From positions 1 to 64,000 of the forward strand of contig JAEZYS010000005.1 of the NCBI GenBank assembly GCA_023418925.1: a stretch of 64,000 nt of DNA, read 5' to 3'. Within the stretch, counting starts at the first letter, position 1; the number at the start of each line of letters is the position of its first letter. The notes under the pieces were generated by a model. It worked only from the letters and a program-made list of their open reading frames with translations, ran no database searches and was not told the DNA's origin. The position numbers and the translations under genes are program-made. This DNA comes from Bacillota bacterium (GTDB taxonomy: Bacteria; Bacillota; Clostridia; Oscillospirales; Ruminococcaceae). Of the stretch, positions 49,590-58,975 are shown one piece after another.

Positions 49590-52500
49590 TGTTCTCACCT
49601 TCCTTTCCGTTAAGAATCTGGTCAAGAAGCTCCTCTGTGTTTTCTGCATATGTTCTAACTGATACATTAGGGTAGTTACCGCACACAGATTTATAGTCAC
49701 AGTATGAACATGGACTTTTGCCTTTCTTTACAAGAGGAACAGCCTTAATATCTCCTGTATTGAGTGAAACAGCCATATCTTTAAGTAACTTTTCCGAATA
49801 TGTATGCAGATTTTCTATCTGCTCTGCTGTAATAAGTTTTGAGAATTTTGTAAATGAATCCTTTGTACGTTTTACAGGGATATAAATGCCCTGAACATTC
49901 TTTTCCATTGCCTCAAGAATAGTTTCATCCTCAAGCACAACGCCGCTCATCTTATAGGTCTTGTTCTTTGCAGAGGTAATCTCATCCTCATCAGGATATC
50001 TTGGAAGGGTTGCTTCCGCAGATTTTGCAGGCATATAAAGCACACCCGCAGGCTGACATTCTGAATAGTCGCCCTTGCCATAAACAACAGAAAACATATA
50101 CAAAAGCATCTGCATATTAACTCCGTAGACAAGGTCATCAAAAGAGAAAGTCTTTATTCCCGATTTGTAGTCAATTACTCTAAGATAAGTTTTTCCGTCA
50201 GTTTCGAAGGTATCAATTCTGTCAACAGTACCGACAAAAAATATCTCTGTTCCATCACTTGCAGTAATTTTAGCTGGGTATTGTTTTCCGTCAGCAGAAA
50301 TTTTGTATTCAAATTCCTTTGGGACAAAATCTGATTGTGCAAGCTCTTCCTGAAGATGTTCAACAATCTGTGCAGAAGTATCTGCAATTCTTGAAAAAGC
50401 AGCCTTGAATCGCTTTGATTTGCCGTAATCTCCGCCAAGCTGTTCTGTATAATATTCATCAAGCGTATCTTTGATAAGCTTTTTAATCTTTGTACTTTTA
50501 AGTGAGATAAATGACTGCTTGTCATTCTCATTCATAATTTTACAGAGACAATAATGTATAGCTGAACCAAGCTCAGGACTGTTAAGTTCAACTTTTTTCT
50601 TAGGGAAAATGTTCAGCCCGCTTTTGCAAAAATATTTAAACGGGCATATGTTGTAGCTTTCAAATCCTGTTGCAGATACATACATTTTCTTGCCAAACAA
50701 GGACTCTCCTGTTTTGCCGTCAAGCTTATGCATACAGGTGAGGTTTATGCTGTCAAGATATTCAAGCTTTACAGCATATTCAGGTATTTCTTTCAGTACA
50801 CTTCTGATTGAAGCAGATACCTTGTCCGTTCTGCTGTATTCCTGAACAAAGCTGTAATATGCTGAAGCGGGGGATGTACAGAAGTATAAAAGGCTGATAT
50901 CCTTATCTTTAGTAAGAGTTTTTCCATTGAACATATTCTCAACCTGGCTGACTGCAAATGACGGATACATAGCCTTGCCTGAAATGTCTGCAAGAGGGTA
51001 GGATATAAATAGTTTTTCTGATGGTGCAGAGAAAGTGTTGTATGCAACAAATCGCTCCTCTGCTATCCTATCTTCTATTCCGCCTGAAAGCTTTAGTCCG
51101 GATTGCTCAAGCAAGTTTCTGTCCCTGTCTGAAAAAACGCCTGTTGTTTTCGGTGAGAAAGGAAGTATGCCCTCATTCGCACCTATTATAAATACAACAG
51201 AAGGATCAGCAAGACGAGACATGTTTGCAGCCGCAAAAGTAACGCAGTCAAGCGTCTGCGGTGGCAAAGACACATTTTGCTTTGACATTACAGTGCTGAA
51301 CAAATCAGCAAATTGTTTGAGAGAAAGTTTATATCCATCAAGTATTTTATAGAGTGATTCCAAACATGAACAAAGCATTTCCCAAAGCTGTTTAAGTTCT
51401 CGTACAGCTGTGATTACTGCTGAATCATTTCCGTTGTAATTTGTGATTTTCTCTGTAATAACCGTTGAAAGCTTAATTTTGTCAAAGAATGCAAAGAGGT
51501 TTTTGCATATAGTTCCGCCGTCAGTATCCTTACAGCTTTCACGCAGTTCATTGAGTGGTTCTATAATTGTTTTACGTATATTTTCTGCTAGTCCTTCTTC
51601 ATCCATGATGAAAGGCTCGCTCCACATATTTCCCTCGACGTTCCATTTGTAAACATAGTCTTCTGTAGCGGAAATATCATCAGGAGAAATACCCGTCATA
51701 TCTGTTTTTATGTATCGCAGAATATCTTCGGTATAATACTTTTCTGAAGATGCAATTTCAAGTGCGGAGCAAACAAAAATAATAATCGACTTATGCATTA
51801 CAGAATCATTTTTATCCATGAAAACGGGAATATCATAACGCTCGGCTGCCGCTTCAAAAACAGAGTTATAGCTTTCAGGATTTCTTGAAACAACGGCAAT
51901 GTCACTATAATGATAGCCATTTTCTATAACAATATGTTTTATCTGCGCGCAGACAACATCAACTTCTTTATATATTTCAGTACACTCGGTAATATGTACA
52001 CAATCTGCATTACCCTCATAAACATTTCTTACAGGGCGTAGAATATTTGATGAAATATGTGCAAGTGCTTCACTTTTGAATCGCTTTTGTTCAGTAAGCA
52101 TTGTTGTTTCTGCTTTTATGCCATGGTTGTCACAAATCTGTCTAAGTCTGCTGTGAGTATGGTCTGTTGTATTGAAAACAGAGTGTTTTTCAGGGGTTTT
52201 GTTTCCTGTGGAAAGGCATATATCAAGTTCTTCTGCCTGTGTCAGCATGACTTCAATAAGCTGTATTTCATCAGCAGTAAAACTTTTGAATTCATCAATA
52301 AAAATTTGCTGCCCGTTGAAATATTGTCCGCTTGCAGCTCTTTTTGCCGCCTCGGAAATATCACTAAGACTGTCCTTATAACCATTGTCAGACAGTATCT
52401 TTGAATAAGCTGAATATATAAGCGACATGTCTGAAACTTTTTCTCTGATATTGTCCGAAAGCAGATTTATCTTTGACGTAAGCAGTTCAGGAGTAACCGC

Positions 52501-52893
52501 ATTAAGCGTCATATCCTTTACAAAATCAAGGCATAAATCAAGAAAAGCAGGGGACTTTGACTGACGGGAATAGTAGGAAAGGCCCTCATTTTCAGATACT
52601 GTTTTAAGCGTTCTGTGCATAAGTGCAGTTCTTACAATATCGTCAGCATACTGTCCTTTAAGTCCTCCGCATTGCAGGAAGATTGTTTTTGCAAGACGTG
52701 CAAAGGACAGGACAGTTACGTTGTTGAATTGCTGAATTCCAAGGTAACTATAAAGCTTACGGTCAAATTCAAATGAAAACTGGTCCGGAACAATAACGGT
52801 TATTTTTTTTTCTTTGCTGACAGCAGTTTTTATTCTGTCCATAAGGCAGTAGGACTTGCCTGTTCCGGCTCCTCCCAGAATCATTCTGAGCAT
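49579..52893 (-). CDS. addB: ATP-dependent helicase/deoxyribonuclease subunit B
   Basis: AddB (about 1104 residues) begins MILGGAGTGKSYCLMDRI (Walker A). Its C-terminal nuclease motif is VIDYKSGIKTF with VGTVDRIDTF. Four cysteines for the iron-sulfur cluster are visible: CPFKYFC earlier, and CSYCDYKSVCG near the end. With AddA it degrades and resects broken DNA. The start at 52893 is supported by GGATGG; the frame extends eleven codons upstream. addA overlaps its last 11 bases. Confidence 0.95.
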   Translation of the reverse strand: MLRMILGGAGTGKSYCLMDRIKTAVSKEKKITVIVPDQFSFEFDRKLYSYLGIQQFNNVTVLSFARLAKTIFLQCGGLKGQYADDIVRTALMHRTLKTVSENEGLSYYSRQSKSPAFLDLCLDFVKDMTLNAVTPELLTSKINLLSDNIREKVSDMSLIYSAYSKILSDNGYKDSLSDISEAAKRAASGQYFNGQQIFIDEFKSFTADEIQLIEVMLTQAEELDICLSTGNKTPEKHSVFNTTDHTHSRLRQICDNHGIKAETTMLTEQKRFKSEALAHISSNILRPVRNVYEGNADCVHITECTEIYKEVDVVCAQIKHIVIENGYHYSDIAVVSRNPESYNSVFEAAAERYDIPVFMDKNDSVMHKSIIIFVCSALEIASSEKYYTEDILRYIKTDMTGISPDDISATEDYVYKWNVEGNMWSEPFIMDEEGLAENIRKTIIEPLNELRESCKDTDGGTICKNLFAFFDKIKLSTVITEKITNYNGNDSAVITAVRELKQLWEMLCSCLESLYKILDGYKLSLKQFADLFSTVMSKQNVSLPPQTLDCVTFAAANMSRLADPSVVFIIGANEGILPFSPKTTGVFSDRDRNLLEQSGLKLSGGIEDRIAEERFVAYNTFSAPSEKLFISYPLADISGKAMYPSFAVSQVENMFNGKTLTKDKDISLLYFCTSPASAYYSFVQEYSRTDKVSASIRSVLKEIPEYAVKLEYLDSINLTCMHKLDGKTGESLFGKKMYVSATGFESYNICPFKYFCKSGLNIFPKKKVELNSPELGSAIHYCLCKIMNENDKQSFISLKSTKIKKLIKDTLDEYYTEQLGGDYGKSKRFKAAFSRIADTSAQIVEHLQEELAQSDFVPKEFEYKISADGKQYPAKITASDGTEIFFVGTVDRIDTFETDGKTYLRVIDYKSGIKTFSFDDLVYGVNMQMLLYMFSVVYGKGDYSECQPAGVLYMPAKSAEATLPRYPDEDEITSAKNKTYKMSGVVLEDETILEAMEKNVQGIYIPVKRTKDSFTKFSKLITAEQIENLHTYSEKLLKDMAVSLNTGDIKAVPLVKKGKSPCSYCDYKSVCGNYPNVSVRTYAENTEELLDQILNGKEGENNVD

Positions 52894-52987
52894 ATCTGAC
52901 CATCCTTTCTTATAACAACACAACAATAACGAATTTGGATTTTTGCAGGGCTTTCCGGTCGCCCTGCGCCTTGGGAGATTTTATTTA

Positions 52988-53503
52988 TCAGCTATTGTTC
53001 TTGTCGCAGAATCTCCAAAGTATATCCCTGTATTCAGGGGTAGCGTAATCAATTCCAACACGAGGTTTTGTTATTATTTCAGGTTTGTAGCCATCATCTT
53101 CAATCCATATACGTTCGTTTCCGCAGAAGCTTTCACCATTGAAACTCTTGTCAATTTTAAGGTGTTTAGTAAGCTTTGCTGGGCCATTGTAAACTTCTGC
53201 TGCCCTGAAAAGAATACCCTGAGGAGTACCCTCTTCACCAGTAATAACATTCATGAGCCAGTGCATGCCATAGCATAGATATACATATATAATACCTGAT
53301 TTTTCGTAAAGTAATTCTGTTCTCGGAGTTCGTCCCTTGCTTGCATGACAAGCTGTATCCTCTTCACCCCTGTAAGCTTCTGTTTCTGTTATGCGAACTG
53401 ACAGAACTGTACCGTCGTCAAGCCTTCTGCAAATAAGTTTTCCTACAAGTTCAGGGCAAACGTCAAGACAATCCCTGTGAAAGAATTTCTCATCAAGTAT
53501 CAT
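52988..53503 (-). CDS. 3-methyladenine (alkyladenine) DNA glycosylase
   Basis: The 171 residues match the AAG/MPG family: KLICRRLDDGTVLSVRITETEAY (catalytic Glu in the TETEAY box), RTELLYEKSGIIYVYLCYGMHW and GPAKLTKHLKI. It removes alkylated purines. AAAGGAA precedes the start. It is somewhat shorter than human MPG but normal for Firmicutes. It lies near addAB. Confidence 0.92.
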   Translation of the reverse strand: MILDEKFFHRDCLDVCPELVGKLICRRLDDGTVLSVRITETEAYRGEEDTACHASKGRTPRTELLYEKSGIIYVYLCYGMHWLMNVITGEEGTPQGILFRAAEVYNGPAKLTKHLKIDKSFNGESFCGNERIWIEDDGYKPEIITKPRVGIDYATPEYRDILWRFCDKNNS

Positions 53504-53528
53504 ATTTATGGCTATTCCTTTCTAAGTT

Positions 53529-55271
53529 TTACTGATCTTCTTCAGGGTTCAGAGGGGTTACATAAAGAGTTCTGTTGTTTGTGAATATAACCATACCTGG
53601 CTTTGCTCCTGAAGGTTTCTTAACAAACTTTATCGGCACATAATCAACAGGCACCTGTGATGAGCTTTTTGCCTTGCTGTTGAAAGCAGCAACTCTTGCA
53701 GCATACAGGATTGTTTTGTCAGGCGGTGTTGTTCCGTTAGTTGAAATAATAACATGAGAGCCTGTGATGTTCTGTGTATGAAGCCATATATCTGACTTTT
53801 CAGCAAGCTTTGTTGTAAGCTTGTCATTCTGTTTGTTGTTTCTGCCGACATAGATTTTATATCCGTCAGGGGAGGTATATTCAATAGGCGGCTTTGACTT
53901 CGGTGGCTTGCCTTTAAGCTTGTTAGCCTTAATATATCCTTGTTCAGCAAGTTCAAGGCGAAGTTCATTTACCTCATCCTCACTCTGTGTACGGGTAAGT
54001 GCATCAAAAACGCTGTCTATATATGCAAGTTCTTCTTCACCCTGTGCAATCTGCTCGGTAAGCTTTTTCTCAGCAGTGTCAGACTTTCTGTATTCAGCAT
54101 AATATTTCTGCATATTCTGTGACGGTGTAAGTCTTGCATTGAGTTTGATTTCTATAACAGTACAATTTTCATCATAGAAGTTTTCTGTTTCAAATGAAGT
54201 CATGCCCTTTTCTAGCTTGTACATATTAGCAGAAATAAGGTCACCCTTAAGTTTAAGAATATCTCTGTCAGCACAGGCTTTCAGTTCTTCTCTCTGTGAA
54301 GTTATACGTCTTGCAATACGTTCAGTTGTGTTCAGAAGCATTTTATACAAGTCCTGTGAACGTTGTTTCATGCGTGCTGTATTATCACGCTCTGTGTAGA
54401 AATAGTCAAGTGTGTCACAGGCTGACGACATGCTTTTGGTTATCATAAGAGCGCCATACTGATGAATTTCTGTGAAGCTGAAATCCTTGAACATTCCGTC
54501 CTTGTCCTTTAGAACAGTATAGGAATGTCCGTCCTGCTTATCCTGTGCAGACTTCTGTATAAAGAACACAAGCCTGTCAGTTTCATCTTCGGATATGTCT
54601 GTGTTTGTGCAGTCACGCCCTTTGCAGGCAAGGAAAACCCATTCCCTTGCAATAACAGGGGAGATGCCCTCAAATATTCTTACAAGGCATTTTGAAAGTT
54701 CAGAATTCTTTGAATTGTTAAGAGCAGATACAAGTTCTTCCCGTGAAAATGAAGTGAAGTTCAGTCTTGAATTATCACGAGGTGGGAAAGTATAAGTCAT
54801 TCCTGGGAGAACAAGTCTTTCCCTTGACATTTCTTCATCAACACGCTTGATACTGTCGATGATTTTCCCCTCGGCATTGATAATCACAAGGTTTGAACAA
54901 CGCCCCATAATTTCAATTGCAAGGGTGATGACGGTCATATCACCAAGTTCATTCATTGTCTCAAAGTCAAGATAAAGTATTCTTTCAAATCCGTCCTGAC
55001 GGATATCAAGAAGTTTTCCACAGCCGATATGCTTTCTTAGAAGCATGCAGAACATTGGAGGAACCTTCGGATTTTCAATGTTTGATTTTGTTATATGAAC
55101 TCTTGCCGAGTTTGCAGACGCTGAAATCAACAGCTTTGAGTTTCCGCCTTTTGTACGGAATGATATAACAACTTCTTCACGGGATGGTTGGTGTATTTTA
55201 TCCACTCTCCCGCCAATAAGAAAGGAAATTTCGCTTTTTATACAGTCTAAGAATGCTCCGTCCAGAGCCAT
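53529..55271 (-). CDS. rqcH: Rqc2-type NFACT protein RqcH
   Basis: The 580-residue protein has an NFACT-N domain (MALDGAFLDCIKSEISFLIG, GGRVDKIHQPSREEVVISF, PPMFCMLLRKHIGCGKL), HhH and coiled-coil parts (about 260-430), and an NFACT-R domain (YKIYVGRNNKQNDKLTTKLA, SDIWLHTQNITGSHVII). RqcH recruits tRNA-Ala to stalled 50S subunits and adds alanine tails for degradation. Older annotations call the family fibronectin-binding. It is complete. Confidence 0.92.
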   Translation of the reverse strand: MALDGAFLDCIKSEISFLIGGRVDKIHQPSREEVVISFRTKGGNSKLLISASANSARVHITKSNIENPKVPPMFCMLLRKHIGCGKLLDIRQDGFERILYLDFETMNELGDMTVITLAIEIMGRCSNLVIINAEGKIIDSIKRVDEEMSRERLVLPGMTYTFPPRDNSRLNFTSFSREELVSALNNSKNSELSKCLVRIFEGISPVIAREWVFLACKGRDCTNTDISEDETDRLVFFIQKSAQDKQDGHSYTVLKDKDGMFKDFSFTEIHQYGALMITKSMSSACDTLDYFYTERDNTARMKQRSQDLYKMLLNTTERIARRITSQREELKACADRDILKLKGDLISANMYKLEKGMTSFETENFYDENCTVIEIKLNARLTPSQNMQKYYAEYRKSDTAEKKLTEQIAQGEEELAYIDSVFDALTRTQSEDEVNELRLELAEQGYIKANKLKGKPPKSKPPIEYTSPDGYKIYVGRNNKQNDKLTTKLAEKSDIWLHTQNITGSHVIISTNGTTPPDKTILYAARVAAFNSKAKSSSQVPVDYVPIKFVKKPSGAKPGMVIFTNNRTLYVTPLNPEEDQ

Positions 55272-55337
55272 ATTAATCCTCCATTTCTTTTTGCTATTTA
55301 TTCCTTTTATGATATTATTGAAAAAGGAACAAATAGC

Positions 55338-55360
55338 AGCGTGAAAAGCATTTTCACGCT
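55338..55360. repeat. Hairpin AGCGTGAAAA / TTTTCACGCT after the EFR1 gene
   Basis: A perfect 10-bp stem with a 3-base loop lies in the 109-base gap just after the EFR1-type gene stop. A close relative of the same hairpin lies after the next upstream gene at about 56116-56133. There is no T-run directly after it on the minus strand, so terminator function is uncertain; RNA processing or a small repeat family are alternatives. Confidence 0.55.
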
Positions 55361-55380
55361 AGCACCTCATTAATTTTGTT

Positions 55381-56097
55381 TTACAGGGAAGTTCTCTTTG
55401 CGTGTCGCTTTGCAATTGCAATAGCTTCTATGTAAGTGTGGTGAACGGATATAGATGCTGTCGGGCAGTTTTCTATGCACAACAGGCAGTGTGTACACTC
55501 AATAGCATTGACAGGGAAAGAAGCTTCTTCTTTTATTTCAAACACTTTCATAGGACATACTTTGATACATTTACCACAACCGATGCACTTATCCTTTTTG
55601 ACGTCAACATACTTTCCGTTATGTACAATTTCAGTATCAATATAATACTCAGGCAGTATCTTCTTTATAAATTTTTCTGCTCTCAGGCAGTCATTTTCAT
55701 TTGGTCGTCCCTTGTTTCCCCCGTGAGCAATAAGAAACGGTCCTGTTCCGTCATATCCTTTGCACGAAAAGTCACCAAGAATCTTGACATTGTTCTCTGC
55801 AAGAGACTTTTTTATTGCATTATGATACTTTCCCAAAAACGGTGCGCCATGTGTTGAGAACAGAAAAGCATACTGTGATGATGTCAATTTCTTAGCCGCT
55901 TCAATAAGCTTAGGGTGGTGCGATGTGAAGAATATACCGCTTCCAAGACCGACTACGCTGTATTTAGACAAGTCAGCTTTAAGTGCCTCATCATATCCGA
56001 TTACTTTGCAATTAAGTTTTACAGTCATTGCTTTTGCAAGCTTAATAGTATTATTGTGATACATTGACTCGCAGATTATTATTATTTTGTCATTCAT
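55381..56097 (-). CDS. EFR1-type protein: flavodoxin-like domain plus two 4Fe-4S clusters
   Basis: The N-terminal flavodoxin-like part (IIIICESMYHNNTIKLAKAM, YSVVGLGSGIFF, FLFSTHGAPFLGKYHNAIK) is followed by a ferredoxin domain with CIGCGKCIKVCPMKVF and CTHCLLCIENCP. Such EFR1 proteins are thought to carry electrons; the partner is unknown. AGGAG precedes the ATG at 56097. It sits between rqcH and rlmA without clear coupling. Confidence 0.88.
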   Translation of the reverse strand: MNDKIIIICESMYHNNTIKLAKAMTVKLNCKVIGYDEALKADLSKYSVVGLGSGIFFTSHHPKLIEAAKKLTSSQYAFLFSTHGAPFLGKYHNAIKKSLAENNVKILGDFSCKGYDGTGPFLIAHGGNKGRPNENDCLRAEKFIKKILPEYYIDTEIVHNGKYVDVKKDKCIGCGKCIKVCPMKVFEIKEEASFPVNAIECTHCLLCIENCPTASISVHHTYIEAIAIAKRHAKRTSL

Positions 56098-56115
56098 ATT
56101 AATCTCTACTCCTGT

Positions 56116-56133
56116 GTGAAAAGTATTTTTCAC
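56116..56133. repeat. Second GTGAAAA / TTTTCAC hairpin, after rlmA
   Basis: GTGAAAA (56116-56122) pairs with TTTTCAC (56127-56133). On the minus strand it reads AGCGTGAAAAATACTTTTCAC, almost the same as the hairpin downstream at 55338-55360. It lies between the rlmA stop and the EFR1 start, partly in that gene's leader. Confidence 0.5.
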
Positions 56134-56154
56134 GCTGTCTCCTTTAATGAATTA

Positions 56155-56973
56155 CTACTTTTTATATACAAGTATTTCAAACTCAATCTGTGTTTCAAGA
56201 GTGCTGAGTTCAGAAAGTCTTTGCTGTCCCTCTGTGCTTGTTTTATAATAATATGGTGTCATTGAGAATAGATTTCTTATATCTTCGTTGTTTTCAAGAT
56301 TTATAACGCTTTGCACCTTTGTTTTTTCCAAAATATTAAATCCGTCAAGAGCATAATCCTTGACTTCGTTAAGGTATGGTTTGTCATAGACAGATTTTTT
56401 CAGTTCCCAAAGATGATTTTCTGACGGTATTACAAGAACCATTTTACCATCAGATTTGAGAAGCCTTGAAAATTCTTCTCCGCAGTATGGCGCAAACAAT
56501 GACATCATTACATCACATGAACCATCACTTACAGGAATGTGAAATGCACTTGCAATAGCATACTGAATGCCATGTGAACGCTTTCCTGCACAGGCAAGTG
56601 CAGATTTTGAAATATCAATTCCGAGCATATTTACGAAGATATTTTTCTCTTTGAGTGATTGATAAACACCAGCTGTATAGTAGCCCTCACCACAACCAAC
56701 ATCCATTACAGTTTCACCGTTGTGCATATGCTTTTCAGCCATCTCACAAAGCTTGTCAAGGAGAATAGAGTAGTAACCCTTGCTTAAAAAATCCCGTCTT
56801 GCGTTTACCATGAGCTTGTTGTCGCCGGGAAGCTTTGCGTTCATTTGATTTGAAAGCAGAAGATTGACATAACCCTGCTTTGCAATGTCAAAGCAGTGGT
56901 TGTTTTCGCATATATAACTTTTGTCCTTTATTTCAAGCTTTTCTGCACATACAGGACATATAAATCCTTTCAT
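56155..56973 (-). CDS. 23S rRNA (guanine-N1)-methyltransferase, RlmA-type
   Basis: The 272 residues start with a zinc finger (FICPVCAEKLEIKDKSYIC, ENNHCFDIA with the usual C and H ligands) and AKQGYVNLL. A Rossmann methyltransferase follows (VMDVGCGEGYYTAGVY, MLGIDISKSALACAGKR, VMMSLFAPYCGEEF). It modifies a guanine in 23S rRNA hairpin 35 in related bacteria. It directly follows nif3 by 18 bases. Confidence 0.9.
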   Translation of the reverse strand: MKGFICPVCAEKLEIKDKSYICENNHCFDIAKQGYVNLLLSNQMNAKLPGDNKLMVNARRDFLSKGYYSILLDKLCEMAEKHMHNGETVMDVGCGEGYYTAGVYQSLKEKNIFVNMLGIDISKSALACAGKRSHGIQYAIASAFHIPVSDGSCDVMMSLFAPYCGEEFSRLLKSDGKMVLVIPSENHLWELKKSVYDKPYLNEVKDYALDGFNILEKTKVQSVINLENNEDIRNLFSMTPYYYKTSTEGQQRLSELSTLETQIEFEILVYKK

Positions 56974-56991
56974 AATTAAAACCGCTCCATT

Positions 56992-57780
56992 TCAGACGAT
57001 GTAGCAAGCAGGATCTTTTCCTGAATCTGCAATGATTATTTCAACGTTGTCAAGCTTTTGTTCAAGCTGGTTTTTCAGGTAAGGAATAACAATATTTTCA
57101 GTATGGAAATGTCCGCAGTCAATGAGAGTAATATCCTCGTTTTTAGCTGTTATAAGCTGATCGTGCTTTGTATCTCCTGTAAAATAAGCATCGGCTCCCC
57201 TAGCAATTGCATCTGTAAGCATGTATCCTGCACCACCTGAGCAGAAAGCTATTTTCTTAATTCTCCTGCTGCTTTGAGTATATCTGACGTAAGTACAATC
57301 AAAAACGCCCTTGAGAATATATGCAAACTCGTCTGAAGAAAATTCTCTTTCTGACTCGCATATCTTACCATATCCGCTTCCGTCATTATGTTCAGGGCAA
57401 ATAACTTCTGTTGATCCTTTTAAACGGAGAGGTTTCTTTATCATATCAAAGATTATATCATTGATACCGCCGTCTACAATATCAAGAGGTGAATGTGAGC
57501 ATATGCAACTTATGCCATACCTGAATGCCAGGCAGGCAGGGTTATTTTCGGAAAGCTTCTTCAGCGGATGATATATAACAGGGTGGTGGGAGATTATAAC
57601 ATCTGCACCTTTACTGTTTGCTTCTTCAACAACAACTTTTGTAATATCAAGTGCAAGAATTATTTTTGAAACAAGCTTGTCCATATTTCCAATAAGCAAA
57701 CCGCTGTTGTCATCTCTATCCATATAAGAAAATGGTGCAATTTCGTTCATTGCATTGTATATGTTTTTTATTGATATCAT
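56992..57780 (-). CDS. Nif3-like dinuclear metal centre protein
   Basis: The 262 residues belong to the NIF3/GTP cyclohydrolase 1 type 2 family. Metal ligands are seen in VIISHHPVIYHP, CICSHSPLDIVDGG and LIDCGHFHTE. NSGLLIGN near the N-terminus is a family landmark. The biochemical role is uncertain. The pairing with trmK upstream is conserved in Firmicutes. Confidence 0.93.
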   Translation of the reverse strand: MISIKNIYNAMNEIAPFSYMDRDDNSGLLIGNMDKLVSKIILALDITKVVVEEANSKGADVIISHHPVIYHPLKKLSENNPACLAFRYGISCICSHSPLDIVDGGINDIIFDMIKKPLRLKGSTEVICPEHNDGSGYGKICESEREFSSDEFAYILKGVFDCTYVRYTQSSRRIKKIAFCSGGAGYMLTDAIARGADAYFTGDTKHDQLITAKNEDITLIDCGHFHTENIVIPYLKNQLEQKLDNVEIIIADSGKDPACYIV

Positions 57781-57824
57781 ATTTATAAGTATCCTTTCTA
57801 AGTTTAAACTCTACAAAGCAAATC

Positions 57825-58520
57825 TTATCTTTCAATATATGATAGAATTTTTTCTGCAAGAGTAAGATAAGGCTTTGCTTCATCAGCTCTTCCAGCTTCG
57901 GAAAGTGACTTCCCAATTTTATAAATACGTTCATACTGTCGCTTTACATATTCTCTTGATTCTGCTATACTTATATCCGAAAAGCCTGCATTTTGCTCAA
58001 CTTCGGATAACTCCCTGATATTTCCGCTGAAATGTACCTGCATGACAGCATAACATTTATCTTCGTCACAAACTGCAATTTCCTTTGTAATTTCAAAGCC
58101 ATCAGCATAAAGTTGTTTTCTTAATAGCGGTGCATGTGTCATTGGCTGCAGAATAAGGTTTATATCTTTCTTAATCCACTTACATTGATTAATTATGTGC
58201 AGAATCATTTCTGCTCCCATGCCTGCAATAACTATATCAGTTATCCCATCGGGAGGTATATTTTCAAGGCCGTCTGAAAGGATAATATCCGTTTTGTCAG
58301 CAACATCATATTTTTCAAGCGTTGCCTTTGCTGCGGAAAGAGGCCCCTCATTTATATCTGCCGCAACAGCGGATAAGCATTTTCCACTTGAGAGCAGTTC
58401 AGCAACGAGATAAGCATGATCTGTTCCGATGTCGCAGACTCTTTTTCCCGTTACAAGCTTTGCACATGCAGTTAGTCTTTTATCAAGCATAAGTCTGATA
58501 ATGCTTTTGTTATAAAGCAT
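57825..58520 (-). CDS. trmK: tRNA (adenine22-N1)-methyltransferase TrmK
   Basis: The protein methylates A22 in tRNA D-arms. The SAM motif is GKRVCDIGTDHAYLVAEL, followed by AVAADINEGPLSAAKATL and DIVIAGMGAEMILHIIN. A C-terminal coiled region matches the family. AAAGGAG precedes the ATG at 58520, although spacing is short; an internal ATG ten codons later is an alternative start. It is next to nif3. Confidence 0.93.
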   Translation of the reverse strand: MLYNKSIIRLMLDKRLTACAKLVTGKRVCDIGTDHAYLVAELLSSGKCLSAVAADINEGPLSAAKATLEKYDVADKTDIILSDGLENIPPDGITDIVIAGMGAEMILHIINQCKWIKKDINLILQPMTHAPLLRKQLYADGFEITKEIAVCDEDKCYAVMQVHFSGNIRELSEVEQNAGFSDISIAESREYVKRQYERIYKIGKSLSEAGRADEAKPYLTLAEKILSYIER

Positions 58521-58567
58521 TTCTCCTTTCCTGTAGTTCTGTCTGAAAGGTGTTATTTGCTTTAAAA

Positions 58568-58599
58568 AACTATCCGCAAGCATACACCTGCGGATAGTT
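58568..58599 (-). terminator. Terminator after the DUF1858 gene
   Basis: AACTATCCGCA (58568-58578) pairs with TGCGGATAGTT (58589-58599). On the minus strand it is followed by a T-run complementary to AAAAAA at 58564-58569. It separates the DUF1858 gene from trmK. Confidence 0.8.
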
Positions 58600-58619
58600 A
58601 ATAAAACGTAGATATCAGA

Positions 58620-58826
58620 TTACTTTTCTGCTAAAAACTTATTGAGTTTTTCAACCATTTCATCTGCATTGACGCCGTGAACAGCGCAAGCATCTTCAAG
58701 TGATTCGCCTCTAGCAGAAGGGCATCCGAGACAGTGCATACCCATATCAAGGAAATATGGAGCAGTATCAGGATCAAGGTCAAGGATTTCTCCGATAATC
58801 ATATCTTTTGTAATTTTATTACTCAT
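58620..58826 (-). CDS. DUF1858 domain protein
   Basis: The 68 residues match the ScdA/DUF1858 N-terminal domain: ITKDMIIGEILDLDPDTAPYFLDMGMHCLGCPSARGESLEDACAVHG is the family pattern, with CLGCPSA the redox or metal-binding cysteine pair. It is a stand-alone short protein. AAAGGATG precedes the ATG at 58826. Related domains occur in iron-sulfur repair proteins; the role of the short form is unclear. Confidence 0.88.
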   Translation of the reverse strand: MSNKITKDMIIGEILDLDPDTAPYFLDMGMHCLGCPSARGESLEDACAVHGVNADEMVEKLNKFLAEK

Positions 58827-58975
58827 AGCATAAACATCCTTTCCGAAAAAAACTATATATAGAATTACATTATAATGATTATTATACCTCATTTTTGCTT
58901 TTAATGCAATAGATTATTAAAAACATGGGCATAATATGAGAAACAATAAAATTAACTTTATTTAGGAGGATAAAA

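Noticed and set aside
52947..52969. GCAGGGC/GCCCTGC hairpin between addB and the glycosylase gene as a terminator
   Set aside because: The stem is good but no T-run follows on the minus strand; function left open.
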